A DNA stretch of 64,000 nucleotides from Hymenopus coronatus (Eukaryota; Arthropoda; Insecta; Mantodea; Hymenopodidae): assembly GCA_030762935.1 (NCBI GenBank), contig CM060883.1, forward strand, positions 51,358,001 to 51,422,000, in the 5' to 3' direction. The translations under genes were made by a program, and so were the position numbers. Positions 1 to 10,072 of the stretch are shown piece after piece. The notes below the pieces were generated by a model. That model was not told where the DNA came from and did no database searches. It saw only the letters and a list, made by a program, of their open reading frames with translations. How positions within the stretch are numbered: position 1 is the first letter of the stretch; every line of letters starts with the position of its first letter.

Positions 1-373
1 GTAAATATGTTTAATATACGAAATTTTAATCAAAATCGTTAGAGCCATTTTTGAGAAAATCAAAATTTTCGAAAAAAGTTCCATGTAAAGGGTAGTTGGG
101 GGTGGGGGGATTTTTCTCAAAATCTCGTGTCGCATCCCTGGAAGATACTAAACTTAAATACCAAGTTTGGTATTTTACCGACTTTTCGTTTTTGAGTTAT
201 CGTGTTCACAGACACACGGACACACACGGACATTTTTGTGAAAATGCTTTTTTTGGATATTGGGGACCCTAAAATATATATTTCCGGTGAAATCTCGGTA
301 TCGAATTTTTGGGTGGAGTGCAATACCTTCTCTATACACTATGTACATAGTGCGTATAGAGAAAGTAATAAAA
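1..373 (+). mobile_element. HINE-like repeat, 3' portion (copy 1)
   Basis: This is the 3' part of the commonest repeat in the window, cut by the window edge. It is nearly identical to 3417-3791 and ends in a palindrome (ACTATGTACATAGT) followed by the shared terminus TAGAGAAAGTAA. It contains a short CA-rich stretch at about 209-232. Short reading frames across it are not genes. The Helentron assignment is inference; see the finding on the family. Confidence 0.75.
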
Positions 374-378
374 AACAG

Positions 379-433
379 TTTTGAAAATCGGTTACATTAA
401 AAAATTCCCATTATTTTTATCATACCTCGTATA
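379..433 (-). mobile_element. Mariner terminal fragment (same family as 31085-31938)
   Basis: The stretch reads TTTTGAAAATCGGTTA then AATTCCCATTATTTTTATCA and CCTCGTATA. Both terminal regions of the mariner at 31085-31938 show the same words in matching order. No transposase sequence is attached, so this is a broken end only. It directly abuts the end of the preceding HINE-like repeat. Confidence 0.6.
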
Positions 434-1240
434 TTGGCTAAAGAAAGGATTAGATGGCTTAGTATGAAAGCCAATGTTTTAACCGCATACTTATTTATAG
501 GACCAAAGCCCAAACAGAAGTACATAGAGCCTAAACTCCCAGCCAGGATCTATACACAGCCTAGGTTAAGTTATAGAAACATGTAAATAATGAAAATTTA
601 AGTTAATTACTGGTCAAACACTCAGAAGTTTAACTTTCACTTTACACGACACGAGCAGTTGGCAGGCTGAGGGCAGTCCAAGGATGTGTTAGATGTGTAC
701 CCATTCTTGCTAGAATTTAACCATGTTCTGACGTGATGTGAGGTATGCAGGTCGCGGGTGTATATGAGGTTGGGGAGTGAAGGGTGGTAGCAGGATTGCT
801 CCTCGACGGTTGTCAGTCATGATGCACCGGACTTTGTGCACCACTGGCGTTATTTGTTTACAAAACATTTTTATTTATTTTGGGGTCGAAATTTTGACGT
901 CCAAGCAACTCTTAGAAGGATTGTAAAGTAGCTTAGCCTTAGCAGCTGCTGGAGATGCTCCACTTTCACTTTAGCACAGAGGTACTCCGTAATCATCCAG
1001 AGCTAACCACATGTGGCTACAACAGTGTGCGGATAGTAAACTAACGTGAGCTGTTTAATCAATGTTGCCAATTGTAACGTGCAATGTCCGATATTAAGGT
1101 AGAAATATAGATGGGAAAAGAGTGCTTTGTTTCATTTGCTACCAGCGGTGGAGCGGAACGTGTGATCTAGAATACTCGATTTCGCTCATATCCGTTGAAT
1201 TGAACATGTTCGAAGCGATATTTGATGGCTGGCATTAAAA
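434..1240. other. No gene or repeat recognised
   Basis: I see no credible reading frame, RNA gene or known repeat here. Base composition around 640-1000 is somewhat less AT-rich than the surroundings, with more CpG. It could be an old unrecognised repeat or upstream intron sequence of the synaptotagmin gene. Confidence 0.4.
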
Positions 1241-1241
1241 A

Positions 1242-2289
1242 ATCTGATGTGTTCCATTCACATGGCTTTCTCTAACAAACTATTCTTATAAACGATTATT
1301 ATTTTATCTACATCGTGCTAATTGAGATAAGCATTACTATAAATGGTCTTATTACGATCTTCTTTGTAAGTAAAGGTAAAAAAACTATAATAAAGTTACA
1401 CACGACTTTTATAACTTGTGGCACCGCAGGTGATGACACCGGTGAGACATGGAATGAGGATGGAGTACTGGTGGAATGCGATGTCGGGGGAAACCGGAGA
1501 ACCCGCCCCAGCGCCGCTTTGTCCACCACAAATCCCACATGTGGTCACTTGGGATCGAGTCCGGATCGTCTAGGTGAGAGGCAAGTGTTCTAACCACTCG
1601 GCGCAGCCCATTATACACTACTAAAGCGATAGTCAAATCTTTTAAAAGCAGATCGCATCTGAAACAATTGAAATTCGGTCTCTTTGCAAGGACAACTGTA
1701 AAACAAATGAGAGATGAAAGGAAACGTGACTTCCCGTTAGAGAAAAGTTTAAGTAGTTTAAAATTGAAACCAATAATAAAGAATAACCGTTAACTCAACA
1801 ATGTATAAGGCATAAATTGGGTGTTTTACAGAAATCTACACCTTTTAAGTAGTACTTTTTATCTATCTCTTACAGTTTGCCAGTTATTCAAAAGTCATCC
1901 AGAATGAAGAGGTCTTCAGAGGCTATTTCCAGAAATATACATTTAGTTAGTCATAAAAATATCTTAAACATAAATATTTTAATCAAAATCGTTAGAGCCA
2001 TTTTTGAGAAAATCAAAATATTCGAAAAATGTTCCATGTAAAAGGTAGTTGGGAATGGGAAGGTGGGATTTTCTTGAAGATACTCAACTAAAATAACAAG
2101 TTTAGTATTTAGCCGACAATTCGTTTTTGGGCTAAGCTGTCCACAGACACACACGGACCTTTTTCTAAAAATGCTTTTTGGACTCAGGGGACCTCAAAAT
2201 ATTTCCGGTGACATCTCGGTATCGAAATCTGGGTGCAATACAATACCTTCTCAATACACTATGTGCATAGTACATGTTGAGAAAGTAAA
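1242..2289 (+). mobile_element. HINE-like repeat, near full length with a SINE inside (copy 2)
   Basis: It starts ATCTGATGTGTTCCATTCAC, carries ACATGGCTTTCTCTA shortly after, and ends at CATAGTACATG then GAGAAAGTAA. The interior shows the family's conserved words, such as GTTAGAGCCATTTTTGAGAA and CAGAGGCTATT. About 210 bp at 1404-1615 are foreign, a family B SINE. Without it the copy is about 840 bp, matching the intact copies at 2927 and 57696. No protein is encoded. Confidence 0.75.
1404..1615 (-). mobile_element. tRNA-derived SINE, family B (copy 1)
   Basis: Read on the - strand it begins with a tRNA-like head containing an A-box-like GCCGAGTGGTTAGAACAC and a B-box-like GACTCGATCCC. It ends in a tail with GTGTCATCACCTGCGG. 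A second copy at 27706-27930 has the same order. It sits inside HINE-like copy 2 and so is younger than that insertion. The tRNA-like part does not close a full cloverleaf, so it is not called as a functional tRNA. Confidence 0.65.
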
Positions 2290-2926
2290 CATGAATATAG
2301 ACTAATCAAAAGAGAAGGGATCAGTTCTAATGTTTGGTAGAAGGTTCTGTTTTTAGTTACTGCAAACAAAGTAAGTACGTTTTCTGTGAAACATGGGCAA
2401 GTGTAGTATTGGTGCCTCTGGACAAGTATTGCTCGGCAATAAAAACAAACAATAACTAGCGTGTATTTTCATTGTGCCAAACAATTTAACACCCTTCAGC
2501 ACTGTTACTGGGAAAAGCTTCAAAGGTTTAGGGCAACAACTAATTAATATCGAGTCTAACTTTGTCAAAGTTAATATTGTTGCACCCAGGAGCTACAAGA
2601 AATTAATTACCAATTAGTATGCTTCCAAGGAAAGGCAGATGAAAATCCACACGAAGTAGGGCCATATATTATTTCTTCCGAGCGTCGATAATCTTGCTCG
2701 GCTACTGTAATTATGTGAATTGACTATTACAATCAGGACCATTTATCTCATGCCGACCACACAATAGAAGCTGTTCAGCAATTTGCTTTTCACTACAAAA
2801 TATTCGGGTACAAAGAAAACAAATGAAAATATAATTGCAGAAGTTTACGTATGTCTTGAGTTAAACATTCTTCTGTCTGATTATAGAGAAACGTTGTTTG
2901 TAATACACCAGGGGGCAAATATAAAA
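2290..2926. other. No gene recognised
   Basis: AT-rich spacer between two HINE-like copies. I see no coding potential, RNA gene or familiar repeat here. Confidence 0.4.
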
Positions 2927-3791
2927 ATATGATGTGTTCCATTCACATGACTTTCTCTATATCCCTGCAACAAATTATTCTTAAAAAGCTTATACTTCTA
3001 TTTACTTTATGCTAATCAGAAAAAATTAGCAGAAATAGGTTTATTACTTGCTTCCTTGTAAGTAGGAGCGAAATAAGGGACTACTATAGGTTAAAGTGAT
3101 AGTCAAAATGGTTGCTATGTCAATGAAGTTCCTTTGTTTATATGGATAGGAGTTGACAAGTTCCTGTATGAGAAAAGTATAAGTTTTTCATTGCAGAAAC
3201 CAAAAACAAGGAATGTCTCAAAAACGACAGACTCCACGAAAAAATGTATATAACATAAATTGTGTGTTTTTAAGGTGCTCTACATTTTTTGTAGAGTAAG
3301 TTTTTGCTCATCTCTTACGGTTTAGTAGTTATTCAAAATTCAGTAAAATTCACCCACAATAAACTACTCTTCAGAGGCTATTCCCAGAAAATTCAAGAAA
3401 TACATTTTATTTGTCAGGTAAATATCTTTAATATATGATATTATAAACAAAATCGTTAGAGCCATTTTGAGAAAATCAAAATTTTGGAAAAAAGGTCCAT
3501 GTAAAGGGTAGTTGGGGGTGGGGGGATTTTTCTCAAAATCTTCGTGTCGCATCCCTGCAAGATACTAAACTTAAATACCAAGTTTGGTATTTTACCGACT
3601 TTTCGTTTTTGAGTTATCGTGTTCACAGGCACACGGACACAGACACACACGGACCTTTTTGTGAAAATGCTTTTTTTGGATATTGGGGACCCTAAAACAT
3701 ATATTTCCGGTGAAATCTCGGTATCGAATTTTTGGGTGGAGTGCAATACCTTCTCTATACACTATGCACATAGTGCGTGTAGAGAAAGTAA
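2927..3791 (+). mobile_element. HINE-like repeat, full length (copy 3)
   Basis: This is an apparently complete member of about 865 bp. It starts ATATGATGTGTTCCATTCAC and ends GTGTAGAGAAAGTAA. Its last 375 bp match copy 1 almost base for base, so both belong to a young subfamily. The CA-rich stretch lies at about 3630-3653, and the 3' palindrome ACTATGCACATAGT lies just before the terminus. Confidence 0.8.
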
Positions 3792-4023
3792 AAATGCCTG
3801 TGAGCATCATAGACGATTCCCTCGTGTTGCTCACTGTATAAATATTGTGCTTGTACACATATTTGCCTAGAGGAGATTCCCTGTGGAAGTTGTAATAACT
3901 GCACACAGAAATAAACACTGCAGAGGCTACGGTGAAATTTGTGGAAAAAAGCGCTCTTGCTCTTGTAATAGTAATTTACTACGTTCATTTTATCCCGTAA
4001 ATAAATATAATTTCGGTAACTAC

Positions 4024-4105
4024 ATGGGTGGTCTGAAAAGTTCTCGGCCTGATAGTGAAAAACGACAATTCATGCTCTCAAAGTAGTTTTATTCATCATC
4101 AACTC
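4024..4105 (-). mobile_element. Possible mariner end
   Basis: GGTGGTCTGAAAAGTTCTCG at 4026-4045 resembles mariner terminal repeats of the type that precede a short 3' untranslated stretch. On the - strand the next bases could end a transposase frame (GTTGATGATGAATAA). The mariner body at 5319-6203 has its own stop region. Either the two are separate remnants or one element was split by the intervening LTR-like sequence. Assignment is by memory of the family and is tentative. Confidence 0.4.
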
Positions 4106-4329
4106 TTCTTAGATTAGGAGAATTCTCCTGTTCCGGCCTCATATTTCTTCCCATCTTTTAACTGACCTTCCTATTGTTCTGTAGCCTAGAGATTTATATT
4201 TTGAGCTCGTTAATTAGCTTCCCTATTACAATTATTATTATCTATTAATTATTTATCAATGTGCAAACTAAAAAAGTATAAATGTACGTATTTAACTGAG
4301 AAAATTCAGCTGGAGAAGAAGCTGACGCC

Positions 4330-5110
4330 AAGAGAGTCAAAGGGGATGAGGAGCGCTTTTGTTAGAAAGGTCTCTTTTGTCAAGCCACGTACACTCGAGT
4401 TACCTCGGGGGTGAACAGAAAAATTCAGAAGACGGTAATTCTTCACTGTACAAAGCTTGTCACGTGAAGTTTTGCAGTGCACCCTGAGATAAGGAAATTG
4501 ATTCTTGGGAAATATTTACGTCAATCGTGCTGCCATTCTGTCCAATCAGAAAGAGGCCACCATGCCAGTATTTTTGGTATATAAAGAGCCCATGAAGGCA
4601 CATCGTGGCCTATTTCTGTTCTTACTATATCTGTTCATCAATCTGTTCTGATCTGTTCGTGAAAGTTGTCTGTAACTGTTACGCTGTCGGTCGTCGGGCT
4701 GAACTTAATTACTTCAAAGTTAGACACAGTAACGTGTAACAAACCTAAAGTCAGTGACGCGCACTAATATACTACATGTAGTCAGCCAAGTGTTAGAATT
4801 CGCAACAGGTGTATGAGTTAGAATTATTGTAAGGCAAATGTGTTTGTCTCGTCTCTCCTAGGAAGGAATAAACTCAAGAAAAGTATATAACTTTTAATCA
4901 TTACAAGACCACTCCCTGAACTACCCCCATTTGCTTTACCACCCCGAGTGAGTCAATCAACACTGAGGCAAACTCACCGGTAGTAGATTCACCTTACCAG
5001 GTAAGTGGGTCTACTCATAGGTAGTGGAGTGAGTCTGGTCAGCGACTCCAATCTGCGCTCACCGCATAAGGCGTCTTAAATGTGGTGCCAAAGACAGCAC
5101 TGCATATAGC
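4330..5110 (+). repeat. Candidate LTR-retrotransposon remnant (LTR plus primer-binding site)
   Basis: The block carries a promoter-like array (CCAAT at 4542, TATATAAA at 4578-4585), then an AATAAA polyadenylation signal at 4867-4872. A TGGTGCCAAAGAC string near 5086 resembles an LTR primer-binding site. That order suits a U3-R-U5 LTR followed by internal leader. I found no gag or pol frame and could not fix the LTR ends or a target duplication, so a host promoter or other repeat remains possible. Confidence 0.35.
4542..4585 (+). promoter_or_regulatory. CCAAT and TATA promoter motifs
   Basis: A CCAAT box at 4542 is followed 36 bp later by TATATAAA at 4578-4585. This spacing is normal for an RNA polymerase II promoter. 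Transcription would begin near 4610 and run rightward to the AATAAA at 4867. It is most simply the promoter of the LTR-like block. Confidence 0.4.
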
Positions 5111-5318
5111 ACCCAACGTCAACACATCAACACGACATTGTATGACTGAAATGGAATGTGAGAGTTATCCATTCTTTGTAAATGACTTTTCCATTTTGCT
5201 CTATTTTTATCCTTTCTTTTAAGGAAAATATGTCTAATTCTTTCCTTCATTCCTAATATGATTTTGTCTGGTGCATCCTTTTACTGCTCGGAGATATTTC
5301 ATTTCTGCCGCTTGTAGT

Positions 5319-6203
5319 TTTATTTTTCAACATAATCTCCTCTAATATCAATACATTTTGTCCAGCGGTGTTCCAATGCAATTATCCCCTCTCTCTCTCT
5401 GTAGTGTTCCTCTGGAAGTGCTGCAAAGCACCCGTTTACAGCCGCAATTGCTTCTTCATTGGACGAAAAGCGCCTACCAGCGAGGAATTTCTTCAGTTTT
5501 GGAAACAGATGGAAGTCCAAGGGAGCCAAATCTGGGGAATAGGGTGGATATTCCGGCGCTTCATAGTGCAGATTTCTCAATTTCGCCATTACCAAAACAC
5601 TTTTGTGGGTAGGTGCATTGTCCTGATGGAAACTAATTTTTTTTCTTTTTGAACCCTGGTCTGTTTTCACGAATGTTTGCATTCAGTTTGGTTAGAAGTT
5701 GGGAATAGTATTCTCCAGTAATGGTTTTACCTTTTTCGAGATAGTCAATCAACAAAATTCCTTTGGCACCCCAAAACACTGACGCAATGAACTTTCCCGC
5801 CGATGGTATCATCCTAGTCTTCTTTGGAACTGAATAATCAGCTTCTGGCCACTACCTCGACTGTTGCTTGGATTCGGGTGTGTAGTGGCGAATCCATGTT
5901 TCATCCATTGTGACGTATTGACGCAAAAAGTCACTTCTGTCCTTTTGAAAATGTGCCAAGCACTTTTCAGAAAGTGTCGTGCGAAGGCGTTTGTCATCCA
6001 CAGTGAGGATACACGGCACCCACCTTGCGCAAAGCTTTTTCATGTTTAATTCCTGATGCAAGATGTGAACAATACGTTCCTTTGAAATTCCAAGAGAATT
6101 AGCAATTTCACGCACCTTTGTACGCCGATCTTTGAAATCATGTCATGCACCTTTTCAATGATTTCCGGTGTGGTTTCACGCTCTGCCGGCCGCCTTCACC
6201 TGC
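5319..6203 (-). pseudogene. Mariner transposase, broken
   Basis: The - strand encodes a mariner-type DDD transposase. Moving along the protein I see TPEIIEKVHD, an HTH-like REIANSLGISKERI, the catalytic-block VTMDETWIRHYTPESKQQSR, then the second block FHQDNAPTHKSV and YSPDLAPLDFHLFPKLKKF. It ends at RGDYVEK and stop (5320). The frame shifts at about 6115-6125 and again at about 5850. The N-terminal DNA-binding part is missing because a SINE and a Jockey fragment lie beyond 6204. The element would have moved by cut-and-paste at TA sites, but this copy cannot make an intact enzyme. Confidence 0.9.
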
Positions 6204-6211
6204 ACCACTTA

Positions 6212-6461
6212 GGAAATGAAATGACGTTTTATTTATGGACGCTCTTTAACTGCTGTGATTCTCAGCGTCCCATTCTCTATTGCTCAGAGGCCTCTTTATC
6301 AGGCTTGAGATTCTTTTACGAGCCGTAAATCTACGACACGGGACCCACGGCTTTACTTCCCTTCCGAAGGAAGCCATGCTAAGGATTTTTATACTCGCAA
6401 AAATCCATCGACCTTGGTATATGAAGTTAGCATGGTAACTATTACACCACGGAGGGCGACT
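6212..6461 (-). mobile_element. tRNA-derived SINE, family A (copy 1)
   Basis: The body matches the full copy at 47103-47398 in inverted orientation. It has AGCCATGCTAAGGATTTTT, GTAAATCTACGACACGGGAC and a tail starting TTTATTTATGGACGCTCTTT. Its tRNA-like head ends at about 6457. It is flanked by ACCACTTA at 6204-6211 and 6462-6469, a direct target duplication. The left flank is mariner sequence and the right flank is a Jockey fragment, so this insertion is younger than both. Confidence 0.8.
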
Positions 6462-6995
6462 ACCACTTAAGGTTGATGATACCCTTATAGGATGGAAGCA
6501 TATTAACGAAAGTGCAAAATACCTAAGAGCTCACTTCGAACGTCGCCTCGCCTGGAAATCTTACATCAATAAGAAGCCCAGCTTAACCTATTCTTGTTTG
6601 TAAAAACTTTATCCTCTTGTAAATCGTAAATCTTTTATCAACAGTGCCACAGCTATTTTGAGTTTCAAATCCATCCGTCGTCCCATCTCATTTATGCCTG
6701 CCCAGTTTTGGGTGGTTAGCCTCCATAAAAGTAGGTCACTCCAGTCTTTTCAAAATAAGGTTCTACGTCTTGCAGTCCATGCACCCTGGTTTCTCAGTAA
6801 CTTGGTATTCTGACCATTGAAGACTTCATCCGCAAACAGGCTCAGAGATTCTTCCGCAATTTACACAAAGCGTTGGGCGCTGTATTCATTTCTCTGGGCA
6901 ATCACCGCAGTCTGTTACCTCAGGATGTCTTGCTTCATCAATCTCTTCCTCCAACACAGAAGCAGCAGTGTAATGGAGCTTGATTATGCTACATC
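6462..6995 (+). pseudogene. Jockey-type LINE fragment, C-terminal reverse-transcriptase region
   Basis: Reading the + strand with frameshifts gives the signature of the region after the RT catalytic core in Jockey-like LINEs: KYLRAHFERRLAWKSYIN, then SIRRPISFMPAQFWV, then QNKVLRLAVHAPWF. Several stops and shifts break it. The catalytic palm and the endonuclease are absent. It was cut off at its left side before or by the SINE insertion at 6212. Confidence 0.75.
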
Positions 6996-7595
6996 TGAAA
7001 TAAAAATGTAATTTACCAAAGGATATAAAAAACTAAATTACCTAAGTAAGGTAGATAAAACATTGTACAATACATATATCATTACTACATATTACAATAT
7101 AAAGCCTAGGCCTCGTTTGTCAATTTTCCAATCTCATATTGCAATATGATATGCTACGATATGCGTATCGTAAATTATTGTTACTATCTCTGATGTCATT
7201 TGGGTTGCCTATACAAACAAAATGGACAGCTAACAGATGTGTAGGCATTCTTAATTGTAATTTTTCACCAGGAAGTTTCCTGAAATTGTAATAATATTTC
7301 AGTGTCTGGTCTTTAACATAATAAGGTATCAAAAGCAGTTGCGTAGCCAGAAAAATATTGAGGGATATAACTGTTTTTAACTGTTTATGAGAAATCAAGT
7401 GGTAAATATGAATTAATCCTAGTTAAAATGTATTTTTAAAAATCCATTCTATATTCATAGATTAAGGTATAACAATTGGAATTAAAACTAGATTTTGCTG
7501 TTAGTTTTTTTAATTTTTAGCAAGGGAGGAGGAGTCCAACCCAACCCTCCCCTGGCTAAGGCTCTGAACAAAGGAGAAACTTTTGATGTTTTCAG

Positions 7596-7716
7596 GCTCA
7601 TGATCTACAGGCCCGTGACTTCAGTGGTACTGCTGACCCATATGCCAAGATACGTCTCCTTCCTGACAAGAGTAATGTGTGGCAAACTCGGATTCACAAA
7701 CGCACCTTAAACCCCG
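7596..7716 (+). CDS. Syt12: Synaptotagmin exon: C2A strands 2-4
   Basis: The exon follows a TTTTCAG acceptor-like sequence ending at 7595 and stops at CCCCG before GTAAGA. It encodes AHDLQARDFSGTADPYAKIR and then LLPDKSNVWQT up to TLNP. The two loop-1 aspartates and the K/R-rich strand typical of C2A are present. It ends in phase 1, which fits the next exon's first two bases to make Val. Confidence 0.9.
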
Positions 7717-10040
7717 GTAAGAAGAAATTTCAATCCAAACTTTGTGTTTTTATCACTAAAGAACAAGATTAAAATTAATATAAGTACCTATAGGAAATTG
7801 ATTACTTAATTAATGGGTTTTATATCGTAGCATTACGGTTCTAAGATTTAGAATAGAAATTTACTATAAATAATTGTATTATACTCATCAACATTCGTGT
7901 CTCATGAAGGTATTTCTATTTCTACAAATACATACTGAAAACAAAGATCTCAGTTGAAAAATGTATAATATGCCAAAACTTTAAAATATCGCGCCGCAGT
8001 GCAACGATAAAAGAATACCGCTAAAGCAAACTAAACATTACCATGCTGTGGTAAACACAGAAGAAGCCCGAAATACCGCGGATTCGGATTTAACCCGGAG
8101 GAAAGTATGTCCCGCGACAAAATAAGTGCGCACTTCTTATTTATTTATGTTACATTTTGTTGGCTTCAAAAATGTCTTCAAAGAGCGGTTCTGCAGAATA
8201 AAAAAAAAAAGACATTTGTCAGTTAACGACGCTCTCAATTGTCAGGATCATATCAGCGCCGCCGGTGCGCCGAGATTTCGTCCTGCAGGAGTTATTTTAT
8301 ATGCAAGTAAATCTATCGATATGGGACTGTCATTTTTAAACACACTTAAAAACCATCGGTCTTGGCGGGTTTGAACCCGCGAGGTTGAGATCAGAAGAAG
8401 CCTAACTGAGCCTGACCTGCAGTATAATTTTCGCCCTCACCACACTCCTAGCGTTACATTTGCTGTGGTCAAACAATACGCGGAGAAAACAACTGTGATA
8501 ATTTAATTGCTTTTCTCACAGAAACCATGAGTAGGATAGGAGTTGGATAGGTAGAGTGAGACTGAAAAAATTCAAATGCCTTAGCCGGGGTTTGAACCAC
8601 GGATCTCCCAGCCTCTAGTCGGTTGCTCTACCACTGAGCTAACATGGCAGCATGCTGGTACGTTATTAAATTTCTCAACTGACTCGCATGTTTACCGGCA
8701 TGATGCCATGGTAGCTCAGTGGTAGAGCAACCGGCTAGAGACCAGGAGATCCGTGGTTCAAATCCCGCCTAAGGCATTTGAATTTTTTCAGTCTCACTCT
8801 ACTTATCCAACGTTGCGAATTATTCCCCCAAACAAAACTTATTGATTTCGTTAAGCCAGTGCAAAATTAGGTTAATGTAAACTGTGTACAGAGTAATTGT
8901 ACTATAAAGGTCGATTACAGGACTGGAATAGACTGCATAACTGAGTAATTGCATTTAAAAGTGCTGTGCTTTATTGCATATGACATACTGTATAATTGAC
9001 TGCAATTTATTATTACACGAATGTTTCCCTCCACCTTCGCAAGATCGATTTTTGTCGACATTTTGTCGACATTTCAATATACCGCGGAATCGTTAGGTAT
9101 AATGCGGGGGTAAAGCATGTCTCCCATATTATGTCGGGCTTCTACTGTACCTTAAAACTTGATGGAAGGTACGGAGTGGGCTTAAAAGGCGATTGGCTGC
9201 TTCAATTACATTCCGCCCAGGTAAATCTGGACGACCTGTTCTTGGACTCTGGACTCTGGAAGATTAACTCTGGTTGTCATGACAACAGACCCATATGCCA
9301 CGGGAGCTTACGGCTCTTTTGATATATCAGTTCGAAAAGTCACGGTACTCATATTTTGAAAATTGTCTTTGGGGTATTTTAGTTGATGAGTTGGCAAGTT
9401 TTGTTTTTCAGATTGTTGTAACTTTGAAGAACGGATTAATGTTATTCTTAGGTCAGTGTAGATGCTGCGTTACTCAGAGTGAGACATTGAATCGTAATCG
9501 GAAACAGCGGTTTTTACAAGCACGCAGCGTATAGCTATGCTGGAAGCATATTTTGAATTCAAATCGTATGAAAGTTGTTTGGAGAGATGGAGAAGGCTAT
9601 TTCCCTAATGATTGTCACCAGATTAAAGTGCTGTTTATGCTCTTGTACGCCGGATTCGTGATACGGACTCCTTGGATGATAGACGAAGAAGTGAAAGACC
9701 CAAGGTAGTCACACAATATTTCGTTCATGATGTTGACCAGCGAATGTTACTTGCCACGAAAATCGGTAAGACGTTTGGCGCAACAAATTGAAAGGTCAAT
9801 TGTATCCAAGTAAAAAGCTCCTAACCTATGTTTTTCAAATGGGAAGAGTTCTACGCTGCAGCGAATGAGATGCGTTATCGCGCTCTGCGTTGCCACATTT
9901 CCCTCTCACTCGCACATTGTGGATGCAAATTTGCTGGTGACATAATGCTTATTCATGTGTATTATAAAAACTATTTGAGCTAAAAAGCTGTGGTTTTACG
10001 GTTCTGCTACAAACATTACTCCCTAACTTCTTCGTGAATG

Positions 10041-10072
<32 letters not shown>

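Noticed and set aside
117..384. Recurrent short proteins such as those containing ILGSPISKKSIF, seen again near 3456-3746 and 46000-46300
   Set aside because: They recur only because the HINE-like repeat recurs; frames are not conserved between copies and no start or domain is shared.
8700..8777. A functional tRNA gene
   Set aside because: A and B boxes and a nearly complete acceptor stem are present, but the anticodon stem pairs poorly and the sequence is one arm of an inverted-repeat element with a second copy on the other strand.
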